A stretch of 64,000 bases of DNA, taken from contig NZ_QOWE01000018.1 of the NCBI RefSeq assembly GCF_003334855.1, positions 124,001-188,000 on the forward strand, written 5' to 3'. This document shows positions 1 to 8,954 of the stretch, piece after piece. Each line of letters begins with the position of its first letter. Positions within the stretch are counted from its first letter, which is position 1. The position numbers and the translations under genes are program-made. Under the pieces are notes generated by a model, which was not told the origin of the DNA, made no database searches, and saw only the letters and a list, made by a program, of their open reading frames with translations. This DNA is from Larkinella punicea. GTDB lineage: Bacteria; Bacteroidota; Bacteroidia; Cytophagales; Spirosomataceae.

Positions 1-942
1 CGCTTTATTCATCAGCATTTCATTGACCTTTTCAAAAAAACGATCCACCTCATTCGTCTTAAAACTACTGGTAAGTTTATAATTATACTCGAGTTCGTTC
101 AGAACACCGATTTCTCCGGCAAAATCATTGAAACGAATGCCTGGTGTTCCCAGCAAAGCGGCTTCTACTGCCATTGATTGACTATCACCAATATACATTT
201 TAGCGTAGGCCAGTATGTGGTGAATTTTCGAAGGGTTAGCCGTCAGCTTATATTTTTCGAATTCAGGAGCCAGGGGCCTTTCCGAAGTTATGAATACATT
301 TCCGTAAGGTTCTAAAATAGCAATCAATCTCCGGGCAATTTCATTGGTAATTCCACTTTTATTGGTATCGTGATAAGCCACCAATTCGGCAAACCGCAGT
401 ATAAAGTAATCACGATTAGCTAGCTCACCTATTTCTTCGACTTGAGCTTTAAACGCAAGTGGATGTAAATAAGCTAGTTTATGAAAACCGTTATAACCAA
501 CTTTCTTAAATTCCCATTTTCCCGCGTTACAAGACTGCGGTGACAGGATTACGCTAACAAACGGATAGGCAATTTTCGCAAACTGAGGAATTATAGAAAC
601 ATCGTCTTCACTAAAAACGAAAGAAGGAATTCTGTAAAATTTCCCCAAATGAGTTAAAGAAGGCTCTGATCCCAATAATAAATCAGGCTTGAAGTCCTTA
701 ATAATTCTGGATATCCTTTTATACTTCCTTAAATAGCTTATAACAATAGAAGTAACACTTTTTTTTCTTACCTCAGGTAATACATTTAAAAACTCAATAT
801 TATCTTTTAAACACAACTCCTCAAGAATATCTTTGGTTCGACTCAAAACCTTAACAGTATTTCCATTTTTTTTTAGCTCAATAATTATATTTTTAAATAA
901 ATGGTAATGCGCCGGGTGGCCTAAGAAAATCAGGCAATTCAT
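1..942 (-). CDS. DUF354-type GT-B-like protein, C-terminus beyond window edge
   Basis: This frame is open from an ATG at 942 down to base 1, giving 314 visible residues, so the C-terminus lies outside the window. The N-terminus reads like DUF354 proteins: a hydrophobic strand, then GHPAHYHLFKN and a predicted helix ending in KKNG. These proteins resemble the UDP-GlcNAc 2-epimerase/GT-B fold. A later stretch (GDSQSMAVEAALLGTP) is the conserved C-terminal nucleotide-binding type of motif. The ATG follows the stop of the acetyltransferase gene by one base, so the two are probably co-translated. It is most likely a glycosyltransferase-like or epimerase-like enzyme of the polysaccharide locus; the substrate cannot be told. 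Confidence 0.75.
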   Translation of the reverse strand, partial: MNCLIFLGHPAHYHLFKNIIIELKKNGNTVKVLSRTKDILEELCLKDNIEFLNVLPEVRKKSVTSIVISYLRKYKRISRIIKDFKPDLLLGSEPSLTHLGKFYRIPSFVFSEDDVSIIPQFAKIAYPFVSVILSPQSCNAGKWEFKKVGYNGFHKLAYLHPLAFKAQVEEIGELANRDYFILRFAELVAYHDTNKSGITNEIARRLIAILEPYGNVFITSERPLAPEFEKYKLTANPSKIHHILAYAKMYIGDSQSMAVEAALLGTPGIRFNDFAGEIGVLNELEYNYKLTSSFKTNEVDRFFEKVNEMLMNKA

Positions 943-943
943 T

Positions 944-1486
944 TTATTTCTCAAGTTGCTGAATGGGCGTAATGGTTTTCAACACTACTGCGGGGGTTCC
1001 GCCAACAATAGTATAAGGCGGAACATTCTTTCGAACGACAGATCCAGCTGAGACAATAGAATTTTCGCCAATAGTTACCCCTGGTAAAATAACTACATTG
1101 ATAGCAATCCAGGCCCCTTTTTTAATGTGTACAGGTTTTACAACATGAGACGACTCACCCAGGATCGCCCTTAATGGGGCTGTAGGATTTGAATGTGTTA
1201 AAATATATACACCACCGGCTAAAGATACATCATCTTCGATCGTGATTAAGTCTGGTCTTACCCGATCTAGTATATTTCCACCTCCTAAAAAAACGTGTTT
1301 TCCAATTTTAACACCTCTGAGACGTTCAAGTCGACAACGGTTTTTCGCTCCAATTGGAAACCGGGTCATCGCCATCCATTGTAAAACTTTACCAAAAAAG
1401 GACTTAAATAAACCACCTACAGTTTTAGCTTCTAAATTGGCGCTTCCCAATTGGTCTTGGGCAAAAGCCATTATTTTTTTCTCCAT
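944..1486 (-). CDS. Hexapeptide-repeat acyltransferase
   Basis: A 180-residue protein of the left-handed beta-helix acetyltransferase superfamily (WbbJ/Maa-like). Hexapeptide-type repeats (for example VKIGKHVFLGG and VTIGENSIVSAGSVV) run from about residue 58 to 160. The typical GG-P-A ending (IVGGTPAVVLK) follows. A histidine near residue 97 (ILTHSNP) is where these enzymes keep the catalytic base. It would O- or N-acetylate a sugar in the cytoplasm. It is the second-to-last visible gene of the polysaccharide locus, separated by about 80 bases from the amidotransferase gene upstream and by one base from the DUF354 gene downstream. Confidence 0.85.
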   Translation of the reverse strand: MEKKIMAFAQDQLGSANLEAKTVGGLFKSFFGKVLQWMAMTRFPIGAKNRCRLERLRGVKIGKHVFLGGGNILDRVRPDLITIEDDVSLAGGVYILTHSNPTAPLRAILGESSHVVKPVHIKKGAWIAINVVILPGVTIGENSIVSAGSVVRKNVPPYTIVGGTPAVVLKTITPIQQLEK

Positions 1487-1566
1487 ACTTTTAAATGTAT
1501 CTAAGGACAGTAATGAAACTATTCAGTTATTAGCTATATAAATGAATAAGAATAGACTTTATCGAT

Positions 1567-2715
1567 TTATTGAATATCAATTATCTCTTTGGCCGATACC
1601 GACATGGGTGTAAATCCGTAGAGTCGCTTAAGCAGGGGGCGAAATTTGTTCGCCAGCCAAAAGATTAGTTTATAATTTGACGGATAATCAAATGTATTCT
1701 TATTGGGAGAATTCCAGATGGTTTTAAACTCTTCTTTTGTCAATTCCAGTTTTTTAATAATATATTCACGCGATCGATCCAGTTCAAGCTGCGAATCAAA
1801 AGGTGCATTGATTTGCTCTAATGCTTCTTCCCGCGTAATGGCTTGGCTGATTACCTGCGCCGACAGGTTTATTTTTCGTTTGTCAATCGCAAATTTTTTG
1901 GGTAACCAATACGCCATAGAAAATTTAGTAAATAAATTCTCATGATGGTGTCCACCGTAATCTTGCCAATCGTAAGTTTCTATCAACTTTTTTTTGGCCT
2001 CTTGTTTGTTATAGGCTAAAAAGTAATAAGGACGAATATCTCTTACGCCTTTTATCAGGCCCGTGTAAATCATTTTCGGCAGTGTCAACAATGGATACGT
2101 TTTGAGCTTAATTCCCGATCCGTATTTATCGTGAATGTACAATAGTTGCCGGGCATCGGCATACGTCCATTCTTTGGGCTGCTTTCCTTCTGACCTGAAA
2201 TCGTTACCCCGCAATATGAATTGAATGCCTTCTTTTCCGGCTATTTTATACATTGTTGCCTTGATTGCCAAATCAGTAGGTGTATCGATCCACGGCATCG
2301 ATGCCTTCATATACGATTTTAGTAAATCTTTTATTTCTTCATAATCGATGACATACGTTTCTAAATCGATCTTTAATTGAGTGGTGATTTTATATATATT
2401 CTGAACTGCAATTTCACTATTAAACCCATTGTCCAGATTGACTGCCAAAGGCCGCAAGCCATATTCCTGGGTCAAATGCAATAAATAGGAACTGTCTACT
2501 CCCCCACTTACACCAACCAGACAATCATATCGTTTATTGACACCAGAAGCTTTTATTTCTGCAACCAACTTATTCCAATCTTGCGCTCCTTTCTCTCCGC
2601 GCGGGTAATCGGCCATCATTTTTTCCTGCAGTCGGCAAAAATTCGAAACGCCATTCTCATCGAACTGAATTCCCGGAATGGTTTCATCCCACACACCTTT
2701 ACTGCAAACTTTCAT
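1567..2715 (-). CDS. wbpG: N-acetyl sugar amidotransferase (WbpG/PseA-like, PP-loop)
   Basis: A 382-residue PP-loop ATPase of the N-acetyl sugar amidotransferase family. The ATP-pyrophosphatase loop SGGVDSS is at residues 70-76. The family uses ATP and ammonia to convert an acetamido group of a nucleotide sugar into an acetamidino group. The ammonia is supplied by a HisH-like glutaminase through a HisF-like partner, and both genes lie immediately upstream (HisF four bases away). The usual N-terminal paired cysteines are only partly kept: C4 and C27 remain, while the second member of each pair is G/S. As far as I recall this also holds in a Bacteroidota subfamily. Family and partnership are clear; the exact sugar is inferred from wbpB/D/E at 23.2-25.9 kb. 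Confidence 0.88.
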   Translation of the reverse strand: MKVCSKGVWDETIPGIQFDENGVSNFCRLQEKMMADYPRGEKGAQDWNKLVAEIKASGVNKRYDCLVGVSGGVDSSYLLHLTQEYGLRPLAVNLDNGFNSEIAVQNIYKITTQLKIDLETYVIDYEEIKDLLKSYMKASMPWIDTPTDLAIKATMYKIAGKEGIQFILRGNDFRSEGKQPKEWTYADARQLLYIHDKYGSGIKLKTYPLLTLPKMIYTGLIKGVRDIRPYYFLAYNKQEAKKKLIETYDWQDYGGHHHENLFTKFSMAYWLPKKFAIDKRKINLSAQVISQAITREEALEQINAPFDSQLELDRSREYIIKKLELTKEEFKTIWNSPNKNTFDYPSNYKLIFWLANKFRPLLKRLYGFTPMSVSAKEIIDIQ

Positions 2716-2718
2716 ACG

Positions 2719-3480
2719 TTAAGCAAATAGATTGACTAGTTCCGCTTGTTTGGGGTAATTTACCAAAACCGCTTTTCGGGGACCGTGGAAAACAAATAAC
2801 GAACCTGCACTGACCGCCGAAGCGTAAGATTCCCGAACCGCCCGTTTAAAATCGAATAGACTTCCCGCACCACCAGCCGCAACCACCGGGATTTGAACAG
2901 CTTCGGCCACCTCTTTAATGAGCTTGAGATCATATCCCTTCATCATCCCATCTTGTTCGATTGAATTGATAATGATCTCACCCGCCCCTTTTTCTTCCAC
3001 AAGTTTTGCCCATTCAGTGGGGTTGAGACGCGTCGCTTTACTACCATTACGTATATACACCTGCGTCTGACCCCAAAATTTCTTCTTCACATCGATGGAC
3101 ACCACGATGGTAGAACTCCCAAATTCATCCGCTGCCTGTTGAATAAACTGAGGATTTTCTACGGCGATGGAATTAAGAATAACCTTTTCCGCTCCGGCAT
3201 TGATAATGGCTTTGATGTCTTTAATTGAACGGATTCCGCCCCCAACCGAGAAAGGCATGTTAGCTTCATCTCCCACCTGACGGACAAAATCCAGCGAGAT
3301 CGTCCGCTTCTCTTTCGTAGCCAGAATATCTAAAAAAACCAACTCATCGGCTTTCAGGTCATTGAATATTTTTACGGCGTTGATTGGATCACCGACATAC
3401 CGATAATCTTTAAACTGTACGGATTTAACCAATCCTTTATGTTTTAGAAGAAGAATAGGTATTACCCGCGGTCGGAACAT
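2719..3480 (-). CDS. hisF: HisF-like partner of the sugar amidotransferase (HisF2 type)
   Basis: A 253-residue TIM-barrel protein of the HisF family. Phosphate-binding glycines (GGGIRS, AAGGAGS) and the strand SIDVK, equivalent to the second catalytic aspartate region, are kept. At the position of the first catalytic aspartate of histidine-pathway HisF (normally CLDVKDG) this protein reads ILLLKHKG, so Asp11 is missing. The same change is typical of HisF2 proteins in LPS loci such as Pseudomonas aeruginosa O5. This argues that it does not make imidazole glycerol phosphate but passes ammonia from HisH to the amidotransferase. It lies between hisH and wbpG in one transcription unit, and no other histidine genes are nearby. 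Confidence 0.88.
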   Translation of the reverse strand: MFRPRVIPILLLKHKGLVKSVQFKDYRYVGDPINAVKIFNDLKADELVFLDILATKEKRTISLDFVRQVGDEANMPFSVGGGIRSIKDIKAIINAGAEKVILNSIAVENPQFIQQAADEFGSSTIVVSIDVKKKFWGQTQVYIRNGSKATRLNPTEWAKLVEEKGAGEIIINSIEQDGMMKGYDLKLIKEVAEAVQIPVVAAGGAGSLFDFKRAVRESYASAVSAGSLFVFHGPRKAVLVNYPKQAELVNLFA

Positions 3481-3507
3481 TTAGCCTGTAACAAATTTGA
3501 TTTGTTT

Positions 3508-4134
3508 CTAAATTCCTATGAAATTTTCTATTAGCACCGCTCCCCAATCATGGCTTTTTTCAGGATGAAACTGCGTTCCGTAGATATTGTCTTTTACTAT
3601 TGCAGAAGCAAATGAGCATTCATACCTGGTCATGGCCAGGACATCCCGCTTCTCTTTACAGGCTACATAGTACGAATGAACAAAGTAGAATAAAGTATCT
3701 TCCGGAATGTCGTTAAAAATGGGTGATTCTTTTGTAACCCGAGCGGTATTCCAACCCATATGCGGGACTTTGTACCTCCGTTCATTCTCTATTCTAAACC
3801 GAACCACCTCAGCATCAAACCATCCCAGCCCCTCGACATCGCCTTCTTCACTATGGCGTGCCATTAACTGCATACCGAGACAAATACCGAGGATGGGCGT
3901 CTTTTCTACCAGAACTTTGTGGTTCATCACGTCCCAAATACCGGACTCTTTCAGTTTTCTGACGCCGTTGGCGAAATGACCCACGCCAGGTAAAACCAGT
4001 TTATCCGCCTTGGCAATCACCCGAATGTCCGACGAGATACAAACCTGGCGGTGAAGACGTTCAAACTTCTTTTGTACGGAACGCAGGTTGCCCATGCCGT
4101 AATCGATGATGACAATGCCCGTTTGCAAGTTCAT
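3508..4134 (-). CDS. hisH: HisH-like glutamine amidotransferase subunit (HisH2 type)
   Basis: Class I glutamine amidotransferase that releases ammonia from glutamine. The nucleophile elbow GICLGMQ (Cys near residue 85) and the FHPEKS His-Glu pair near the C-terminus are intact. I start it at the ATG at 4134 (208 residues). That codon overlaps the TGA of the upstream glycosyltransferase as ATGA, a normal coupled start, and the protein begins two residues before the conserved strand VIIDYGMGN. An upstream ATG at 4146 would add four residues. It should form the glutaminase half of a complex with the HisF-like protein and feed ammonia to the WbpG-like enzyme. Confidence 0.9.
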   Translation of the reverse strand: MNLQTGIVIIDYGMGNLRSVQKKFERLHRQVCISSDIRVIAKADKLVLPGVGHFANGVRKLKESGIWDVMNHKVLVEKTPILGICLGMQLMARHSEEGDVEGLGWFDAEVVRFRIENERRYKVPHMGWNTARVTKESPIFNDIPEDTLFYFVHSYYVACKEKRDVLAMTRYECSFASAIVKDNIYGTQFHPEKSHDWGAVLIENFIGI

Positions 4135-5069
4135 TGGATTTGGCAATAGACCTCCCGAATCTGTTGGGCGATCAATCGGTTATCAAACTGACGAATGGAC
4201 TCTCTCGACAAAACCGGCTCCGTATTGGCCAGTGCTTTGCGAATTTTGTCGGCTACATCGGTCGCGTCGTACGAGGTGATATAACAGCCTGCAATGTTGC
4301 CCATGACCACCTGAACATCCCCAACGTTGGTCGACACGACCGGGCAGTTACAGGCGAGGGCTTCTTTGACAAACTGCGGTGAGCCTTCGGAATGTGAAGT
4401 CATCAGGGCCACATCGACTGCGGTGAATAGCAAGGCAACTTCTTCGCGTGTGTAATTTTTCAATTCGATCAATTCGACGGTTTTATCCTGAAGCAGAGCA
4501 ACGGCAGCCCTGGCCAGTGGATAATTCTTAACGGCAATACCGGATCTGGAAGAAAACAGAATGTATTTTTTATATGCCGAAAGGCCCAACTGCCGACGAC
4601 TCTGCTCTTTGCTACGGGGTATGAACACATCAAAGTCAACGCCACAGGGAATAACCGCCCGTTTCGATTTATTAGCGTAAATCGCCTTGCTGATCAGTTG
4701 AGCACTGATGTAAATCGTTTTGCGGCTCAGTAATTCAACGATTAGTGAGACCATTCGCAGCGAAGGAAAATTAATATCTGATCCGTGAAACGTAGCGACT
4801 ACGGGTACCTGTCGTTGCAGATTAGACAGCAGTGCCGACAAGGCCACATGGGCATGAATGCAATGATACCGGTTTCCGCGAAGTTGATTAATCAAATCGC
4901 TCAGGCACGATAAATAACCGTAGATTCCTTTTTTTGTAACAAAGAAATAATCGAACGCAATGGCCGGATCGATTTGTCTAACCGCTTCTACCTGATCGTA
5001 GATAAAGGCCTGATGCTTTTTGAAATCAAAGTTTTCAGCATTGCCACTGCAAACGATCAATATCCGCAT
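4131..5069 (-). CDS. Glycosyltransferase family 4
   Basis: A 312-residue GT-B glycosyltransferase. The N-terminal half starts MRILIVCSGN and contains HAHVALSA and the acceptor-side FHGSDIN motif typical of GT4 enzymes. The C-terminal half has the donor-binding region with SHSEGSPQFVKEALACNCPVV, in which the conserved E-x7-E pattern (residues of SEG and KEA) binds the nucleotide sugar. No membrane segment is visible, so it works at the cytoplasmic membrane face. It overlaps hisH by four bases at its 3' end and sits six bases downstream of the polytopic protein gene. The sugar added cannot be deduced. Confidence 0.88.
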   Translation of the reverse strand: MRILIVCSGNAENFDFKKHQAFIYDQVEAVRQIDPAIAFDYFFVTKKGIYGYLSCLSDLINQLRGNRYHCIHAHVALSALLSNLQRQVPVVATFHGSDINFPSLRMVSLIVELLSRKTIYISAQLISKAIYANKSKRAVIPCGVDFDVFIPRSKEQSRRQLGLSAYKKYILFSSRSGIAVKNYPLARAAVALLQDKTVELIELKNYTREEVALLFTAVDVALMTSHSEGSPQFVKEALACNCPVVSTNVGDVQVVMGNIAGCYITSYDATDVADKIRKALANTEPVLSRESIRQFDNRLIAQQIREVYCQIQ

Positions 5070-5075
5070 TGTACT

Positions 5076-6491
5076 TTACGATCGCCCTGCCAGCTTAAAC
5101 CAGTTCCAACCAATGACTATAACGCAAATCAACACCAGGTAAGGCACATAGTATTTCTTGTTTTTTGCATTCATCTGTGAAATACCGTAAGCCGCCAGAA
5201 TCAACAGGAACGGAACGAGGGGGAGATGGAATCGCTCGGATAGAGCAAAACCGCTGGATGCCAGCACAAAAATGTAGGAGAAAATAACCGACAATAAGAG
5301 AATATGTTCCCGTACCTGTTTGCGCTTGTAAAGTGCAAACAGGCCAATAAACACAAAGAAAGCGTACACATTGCGCGTAAAATAGGCCCCGCCCAACATC
5401 ATAGCATTAGGCTGATCTGGGATGTTAACGAGCGTTGGAAAGGGGGCCATTAGCATAAAAGGGAGAAAAATACCACGTGAACCATAACGTGCCAGTTTAT
5501 TTGCCCCCTCCCGTGTGGCAAAATTATCCATTTGTGAGGTAAGGTTCTGGTCACTTGCTTCTATATACTGATTGATATTATCACCAAAGGGAGTTGTGGC
5601 AATAAAAAACGCCCCCACTGTCAATAAAACAATAAGTCCAAGCCTTTTTCCCAAGCCAGTAATCCGCTGATTAGTAAGAAAAGTAGCGATTGCTAAAGAA
5701 CAAAAAAGGCATCCTGCCAAAACAGTTCGAAAAAAGAATAAAGAGACTCCTAGCCCTCCTATCAATATGAGGTATGTTAGTTTTATTTCTCTCGACCTTA
5801 TTTGAAGATCTACTTGATAGACAAACAAAACCACAAGAAATACCATCTCTATTTCTTTAAGGTTGAGACCACAATAATAGATTAAATTCGGTACTAGCAT
5901 AGACATAATACCGGCAATACGACCAGTATTTTCACCAAAATTATTCCGAGCGATTTTATAAACAAGAATGCAAGTAAGGCTACCCAATAAAGCCTTAATC
6001 AATCGAGGAATCAATAAATAATTACCAAATGTATAGTAAATAAGTCCCAAATAAAGTGGGTACCCCATATCGGAATAGTTTTTCCCTATGTGATCCGAAT
6101 ATACTGACCATTGGTTATTTTTAAGCAGAGTAACGAGCCAGGTAGCTTCGTAGTGATAGGTCAAAGAATCAGCAGCCGAAAATTCAAAGGGTTGTCCAGT
6201 CATCCAGTTATAAAAAAAATAACTAAATAATACCCATATAACACGGACAAAAAACGCCGTCTTATAAAGTCTACTAATAAAAGCTGGCGTTGATAACTTG
6301 GACCACCGAAGCGAAAGTGTTGATGAAAAAGAGAAGAATAGCAATACTTCAACAAAATCAAAAGTCAGCCAATGTAGCGGAATGGCTCTATGTAAAAACA
6401 ATAGAAAGATAAGTATTGTAAGCAATACAAAGGCTAGTATACTTTTGCGAGTAAAATACTTGGGAAAATAAGCAACAGATTTATCAGTCAT
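5076..6491 (-). CDS. Polytopic membrane protein, GT-C type glycosyltransferase or polymerase
   Basis: A 471-residue protein with about ten or more predicted transmembrane helices. After the second or third helix an acidic loop reads FSAADSLTYHYEA, followed by a long periplasmic loop with SDMGYPLYLGLIYY. This matches PMT/ArnT-like GT-C proteins, which use lipid-linked sugars on the periplasmic side. O-antigen polymerases (Wzy) have a similar layout, and I cannot separate the two possibilities by eye. Its start overlaps the 3' end of the upstream GT4 gene by eight bases. No other candidate polymerase is visible in the window, so a Wzy-like role is possible. Confidence 0.6.
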   Translation of the reverse strand: MTDKSVAYFPKYFTRKSILAFVLLTILIFLLFLHRAIPLHWLTFDFVEVLLFFSFSSTLSLRWSKLSTPAFISRLYKTAFFVRVIWVLFSYFFYNWMTGQPFEFSAADSLTYHYEATWLVTLLKNNQWSVYSDHIGKNYSDMGYPLYLGLIYYTFGNYLLIPRLIKALLGSLTCILVYKIARNNFGENTGRIAGIMSMLVPNLIYYCGLNLKEIEMVFLVVLFVYQVDLQIRSREIKLTYLILIGGLGVSLFFFRTVLAGCLFCSLAIATFLTNQRITGLGKRLGLIVLLTVGAFFIATTPFGDNINQYIEASDQNLTSQMDNFATREGANKLARYGSRGIFLPFMLMAPFPTLVNIPDQPNAMMLGGAYFTRNVYAFFVFIGLFALYKRKQVREHILLLSVIFSYIFVLASSGFALSERFHLPLVPFLLILAAYGISQMNAKNKKYYVPYLVLICVIVIGWNWFKLAGRS

Positions 6492-7605
6492 TAGTGCTTA
6501 TTATAGACTGATAGTGACCCTTCAAAGTATATATATGCTTTTGAATAGAATAAATTTGTCGAACTCTAGCCGCATTGCCAGATGCTTGTTGTTGAAAAAA
6601 TGATTGTCTCTGCAAAAAGTGACAAAATTTAGTAATCAGATCATCAATATCTCGGGTTCTGTAAATCATCGCAAGTTTTCCATTTTGTGTAATTTCTTTC
6701 ATAACTTCCCAATCATTGACAAAAACAGGAATTCCTGCGGCTATAGCTTCGACTACTGCAATACCAAAGGTATCATGATCACTTGAGTAGACAAAAGCAT
6801 CTAAATTATGCAAAATGGCTGGTACGTCATTCCTTGATCCAAGAAAGGACACCTGTTTCAGAATCTTATGTTCAGCGCAAAAAGAAATGCAGTTATTGTA
6901 TAAATCCGGTGTAGATTCACTAATAGCACCGACAAAAACAAAATAATAATCAATTTTTAAGCGAGTAAGTTCGGATAGAAATCGACAGATTGTCAATTGG
7001 TCTCTTCCGGGAACAAAATTTCCAACACTACCAAACAAAAGTGTTTTCTGGTTTAAGCCCAATTCCAAACGAATATTTTTATTATTATTTACTCCGAACT
7101 TATTAAAATCTACGCCATTATAGACTGTTTTCTGCTTATGCAAAAGGATTCCTAACGAATAGGATGAAATATAATGCCCCAAAAGATGCTGGCTAACATA
7201 CAAGTTTAAATCAGTACGTCTAATAATAAATCGAACAATTTGGCTTGCAAACTTATTATAGCCAAAATTATAGCCATGAAAAGTTAGCACTAAGCGAACC
7301 CCAGTTCCTATACAAGAAAAATACGCAAGAAACGCATCAAATGGCAATTGCGCGTGTACGATTTGTACCTTTTCTTTCTTAAGTATCATCCTAAGTTTAA
7401 AAAAATAGCAACAAAAGAATGGAAATCTTATAGGTAAATAATGAATTGGAATATCAGTTTGATGAAATTCATGCAAAAGTGAACCTGATTTACGATGAAT
7501 CATAAGGCAATCTAACTTCTCTTGGCTTGCATGTTTTAACGTATCTAGTAACAAATTTTCCGTTCCACCTCTATCAAGAGACCCCATTAAATAAGCAACT
7601 TTCAT
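6484..7605 (-). CDS. Glycosyltransferase family 4
   Basis: A GT-B glycosyltransferase of 373 residues if started at the ATG at 7605. That ATG overlaps the TGA of the upstream gene as ATGA and gives the canonical N-terminus MKVAYLMGSLDRGGTE; an ATG at 7623 would add six residues. GT4 features are the GGTE loop near residue 15, HAQLPFDAF and TFHGYN in the acceptor half, and the donor-side motif SSDHDTFGIAVVEAIAAG. The coding sequence is noticeably richer in A+T than the hisF/hisH end. It is translationally coupled on both sides and is part of the polysaccharide assembly set. Confidence 0.88.
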   Translation of the reverse strand: MKVAYLMGSLDRGGTENLLLDTLKHASQEKLDCLMIHRKSGSLLHEFHQTDIPIHYLPIRFPFFCCYFFKLRMILKKEKVQIVHAQLPFDAFLAYFSCIGTGVRLVLTFHGYNFGYNKFASQIVRFIIRRTDLNLYVSQHLLGHYISSYSLGILLHKQKTVYNGVDFNKFGVNNNKNIRLELGLNQKTLLFGSVGNFVPGRDQLTICRFLSELTRLKIDYYFVFVGAISESTPDLYNNCISFCAEHKILKQVSFLGSRNDVPAILHNLDAFVYSSDHDTFGIAVVEAIAAGIPVFVNDWEVMKEITQNGKLAMIYRTRDIDDLITKFCHFLQRQSFFQQQASGNAARVRQIYSIQKHIYTLKGHYQSIISTND

Positions 7606-8555
7606 CTTCTCAGAAGTTGACAAATGGCTTGTTTCAGAGAAGAAGCTACTTTCTTTATTTTAAAGTATAATTTAACAAAAAAAAGTGGTGAGCGATAAAT
7701 AAAATGATAAAAAAAAGGTTGCTGCTTAAATTCGACTTTATCCAATATAGATTTGACCTCATACGCGTACTGACCTGATATATAATAAGGTAATAATGAG
7801 CGAACTCGTAATCCATCCAAAAGCCGTTTCAAAGAAGCAGACTTATGCTCCATTGCATTAAGATAGGGAATATTAAAAATAAAATGAGATTCAGGTGGTT
7901 GAAGAAAATAATTCCCGATAGCTCTGTTAGGTAACTCAACATCTTGATTGTAGAAAGCAAGAGGTTCATTAAGATAAGCTATTTTATATTGAATTGCGTA
8001 GCGGATCCATAAATCAAAATCTTCACCAAACTTTAGATTAGTATTAAACCCACCTAGTTGATGAAAGGTTCTTTTCAACAATACAACTGAAATGCAAGAA
8101 AGTGGCATCCACCAAGCATATGTATAAGCAGAAAAATAATCAATATAACCTCTAAATCCTTTTCTTTCGTGATTAAGTGAAATTGTAAAATGATTATTCT
8201 TAACCCAAAAGTATTGTGTACCAAAAATAGAAGCCTCCGGAAAATCTTGAATTAAAAAGAAAATATGCTCTAAAAAGTGTATACTCCACCAATCGTCCGC
8301 ATCAAGAAAAGCAATGTAGTCAAATTTTGCTGCCATTACACCATTATTTCTAGCTACAGAAACGCCTTTATTACTCTGATTAATAATAAAAATTCTAGGA
8401 TCATTAAATTGCATTGCAACCGAAAGACTATTATCTGTTGATCCATCATTAACAATAATTAATTCAAACTCTGTGAAGGTTTGTTGAAGAATAGAAGAAA
8501 TACATTGAGAAATATACTCCTCTTTATTATAGAGCGGGATAACAATAGAATACAT
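7602..8555 (-). CDS. Glycosyltransferase family 2
   Basis: A 317-residue GT-A inverting glycosyltransferase. It starts directly with the GT2 strand YSIVIPLYNKEEYI and continues with IIVNDGSTDNS (nucleotide binding) and YIAFLDADDWW (the metal-binding DxD-like motif near residue 92). A later FGEDFDLWIRY contains the usual catalytic E/D-D. The C-terminal end is basic and helical. An IS630 remnant begins ten bases upstream of its start codon, at the TA at 8563-8564. The gene may therefore have lost its original upstream neighbour or promoter, or be transcribed through the IS copies. Confidence 0.88.
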   Translation of the reverse strand: MYSIVIPLYNKEEYISQCISSILQQTFTEFELIIVNDGSTDNSLSVAMQFNDPRIFIINQSNKGVSVARNNGVMAAKFDYIAFLDADDWWSIHFLEHIFFLIQDFPEASIFGTQYFWVKNNHFTISLNHERKGFRGYIDYFSAYTYAWWMPLSCISVVLLKRTFHQLGGFNTNLKFGEDFDLWIRYAIQYKIAYLNEPLAFYNQDVELPNRAIGNYFLQPPESHFIFNIPYLNAMEHKSASLKRLLDGLRVRSLLPYYISGQYAYEVKSILDKVEFKQQPFFYHFIYRSPLFFVKLYFKIKKVASSLKQAICQLLRR

Positions 8556-8564
8556 GTACTTATA

Positions 8565-8942
8565 CTAATTCATGTTTGAGATAGCGCATTTTTCAGGTAT
8601 GGAAAACAAGTTAGTGAAACGACCTTTCCTTCTTGTTCGAAAAGCTGTTCGACAATCGTTTGAATACGATCCTGAGCTTGCTGTAAGGAATCAAAAACCC
8701 GGTGTTTTAGCTGTTTTCGTACCTCTTTGAAAAAGCGTTCGACAGGGTTTAATTCTGGACAGGCTGCGGGTAGCCGCTCAAATACCAACTTCTGATTGTC
8801 AAACAGTTGAGGCTTATGAGCAGTAGCCCCATCAGCAATAAAGAGTGATTTTTGCCCAATACATTCTCGTACCTTACCAATGAACCAAGAAAACGATTCA
8901 CTATTCAATTGAAGCAAAAAAGCCGCAAAACCTTCCCCATTA
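8565..8942 (-). mobile_element. IS630-family element, copy A, truncated to one end
   Basis: This 378-base segment is nearly identical to the left 378 bases of the IS630 copy at 13010-14058. It starts with the same terminal sequence next to a TA (8563-8564). Identity stops after the TA at 8941-8942, where the second IS630-type element follows within about 15 bases. Compared with copy B it keeps five bases (around 8910) that B has lost, so its short reading frame is intact. The rest of the element is absent on the far side of the neighbouring IS, so the loss was a deletion and not a simple insertion. Confidence 0.85.
8570..8942 (-). pseudogene. IS630 transposase, C-terminal fragment
   Basis: C-terminal third of a DDE transposase. 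The second catalytic aspartate motif (LFIADGATAH) and the third catalytic region LNPVERFFKEVRK with its glutamate are present, but the N-terminal helix-turn-helix and first aspartate are missing. The readable frame runs from the junction at 8942 (NGEGFAAFLLQLNSES) to a stop at 8570. It cannot act alone. Confidence 0.85.
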
Positions 8943-8954
8943 TAGAGTAGAGCA

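Noticed and set aside
2719-4134. Histidine biosynthesis genes
   Set aside because: Only hisF and hisH are present, the HisF-like protein lacks Asp11, and both adjoin a sugar amidotransferase in a polysaccharide locus.
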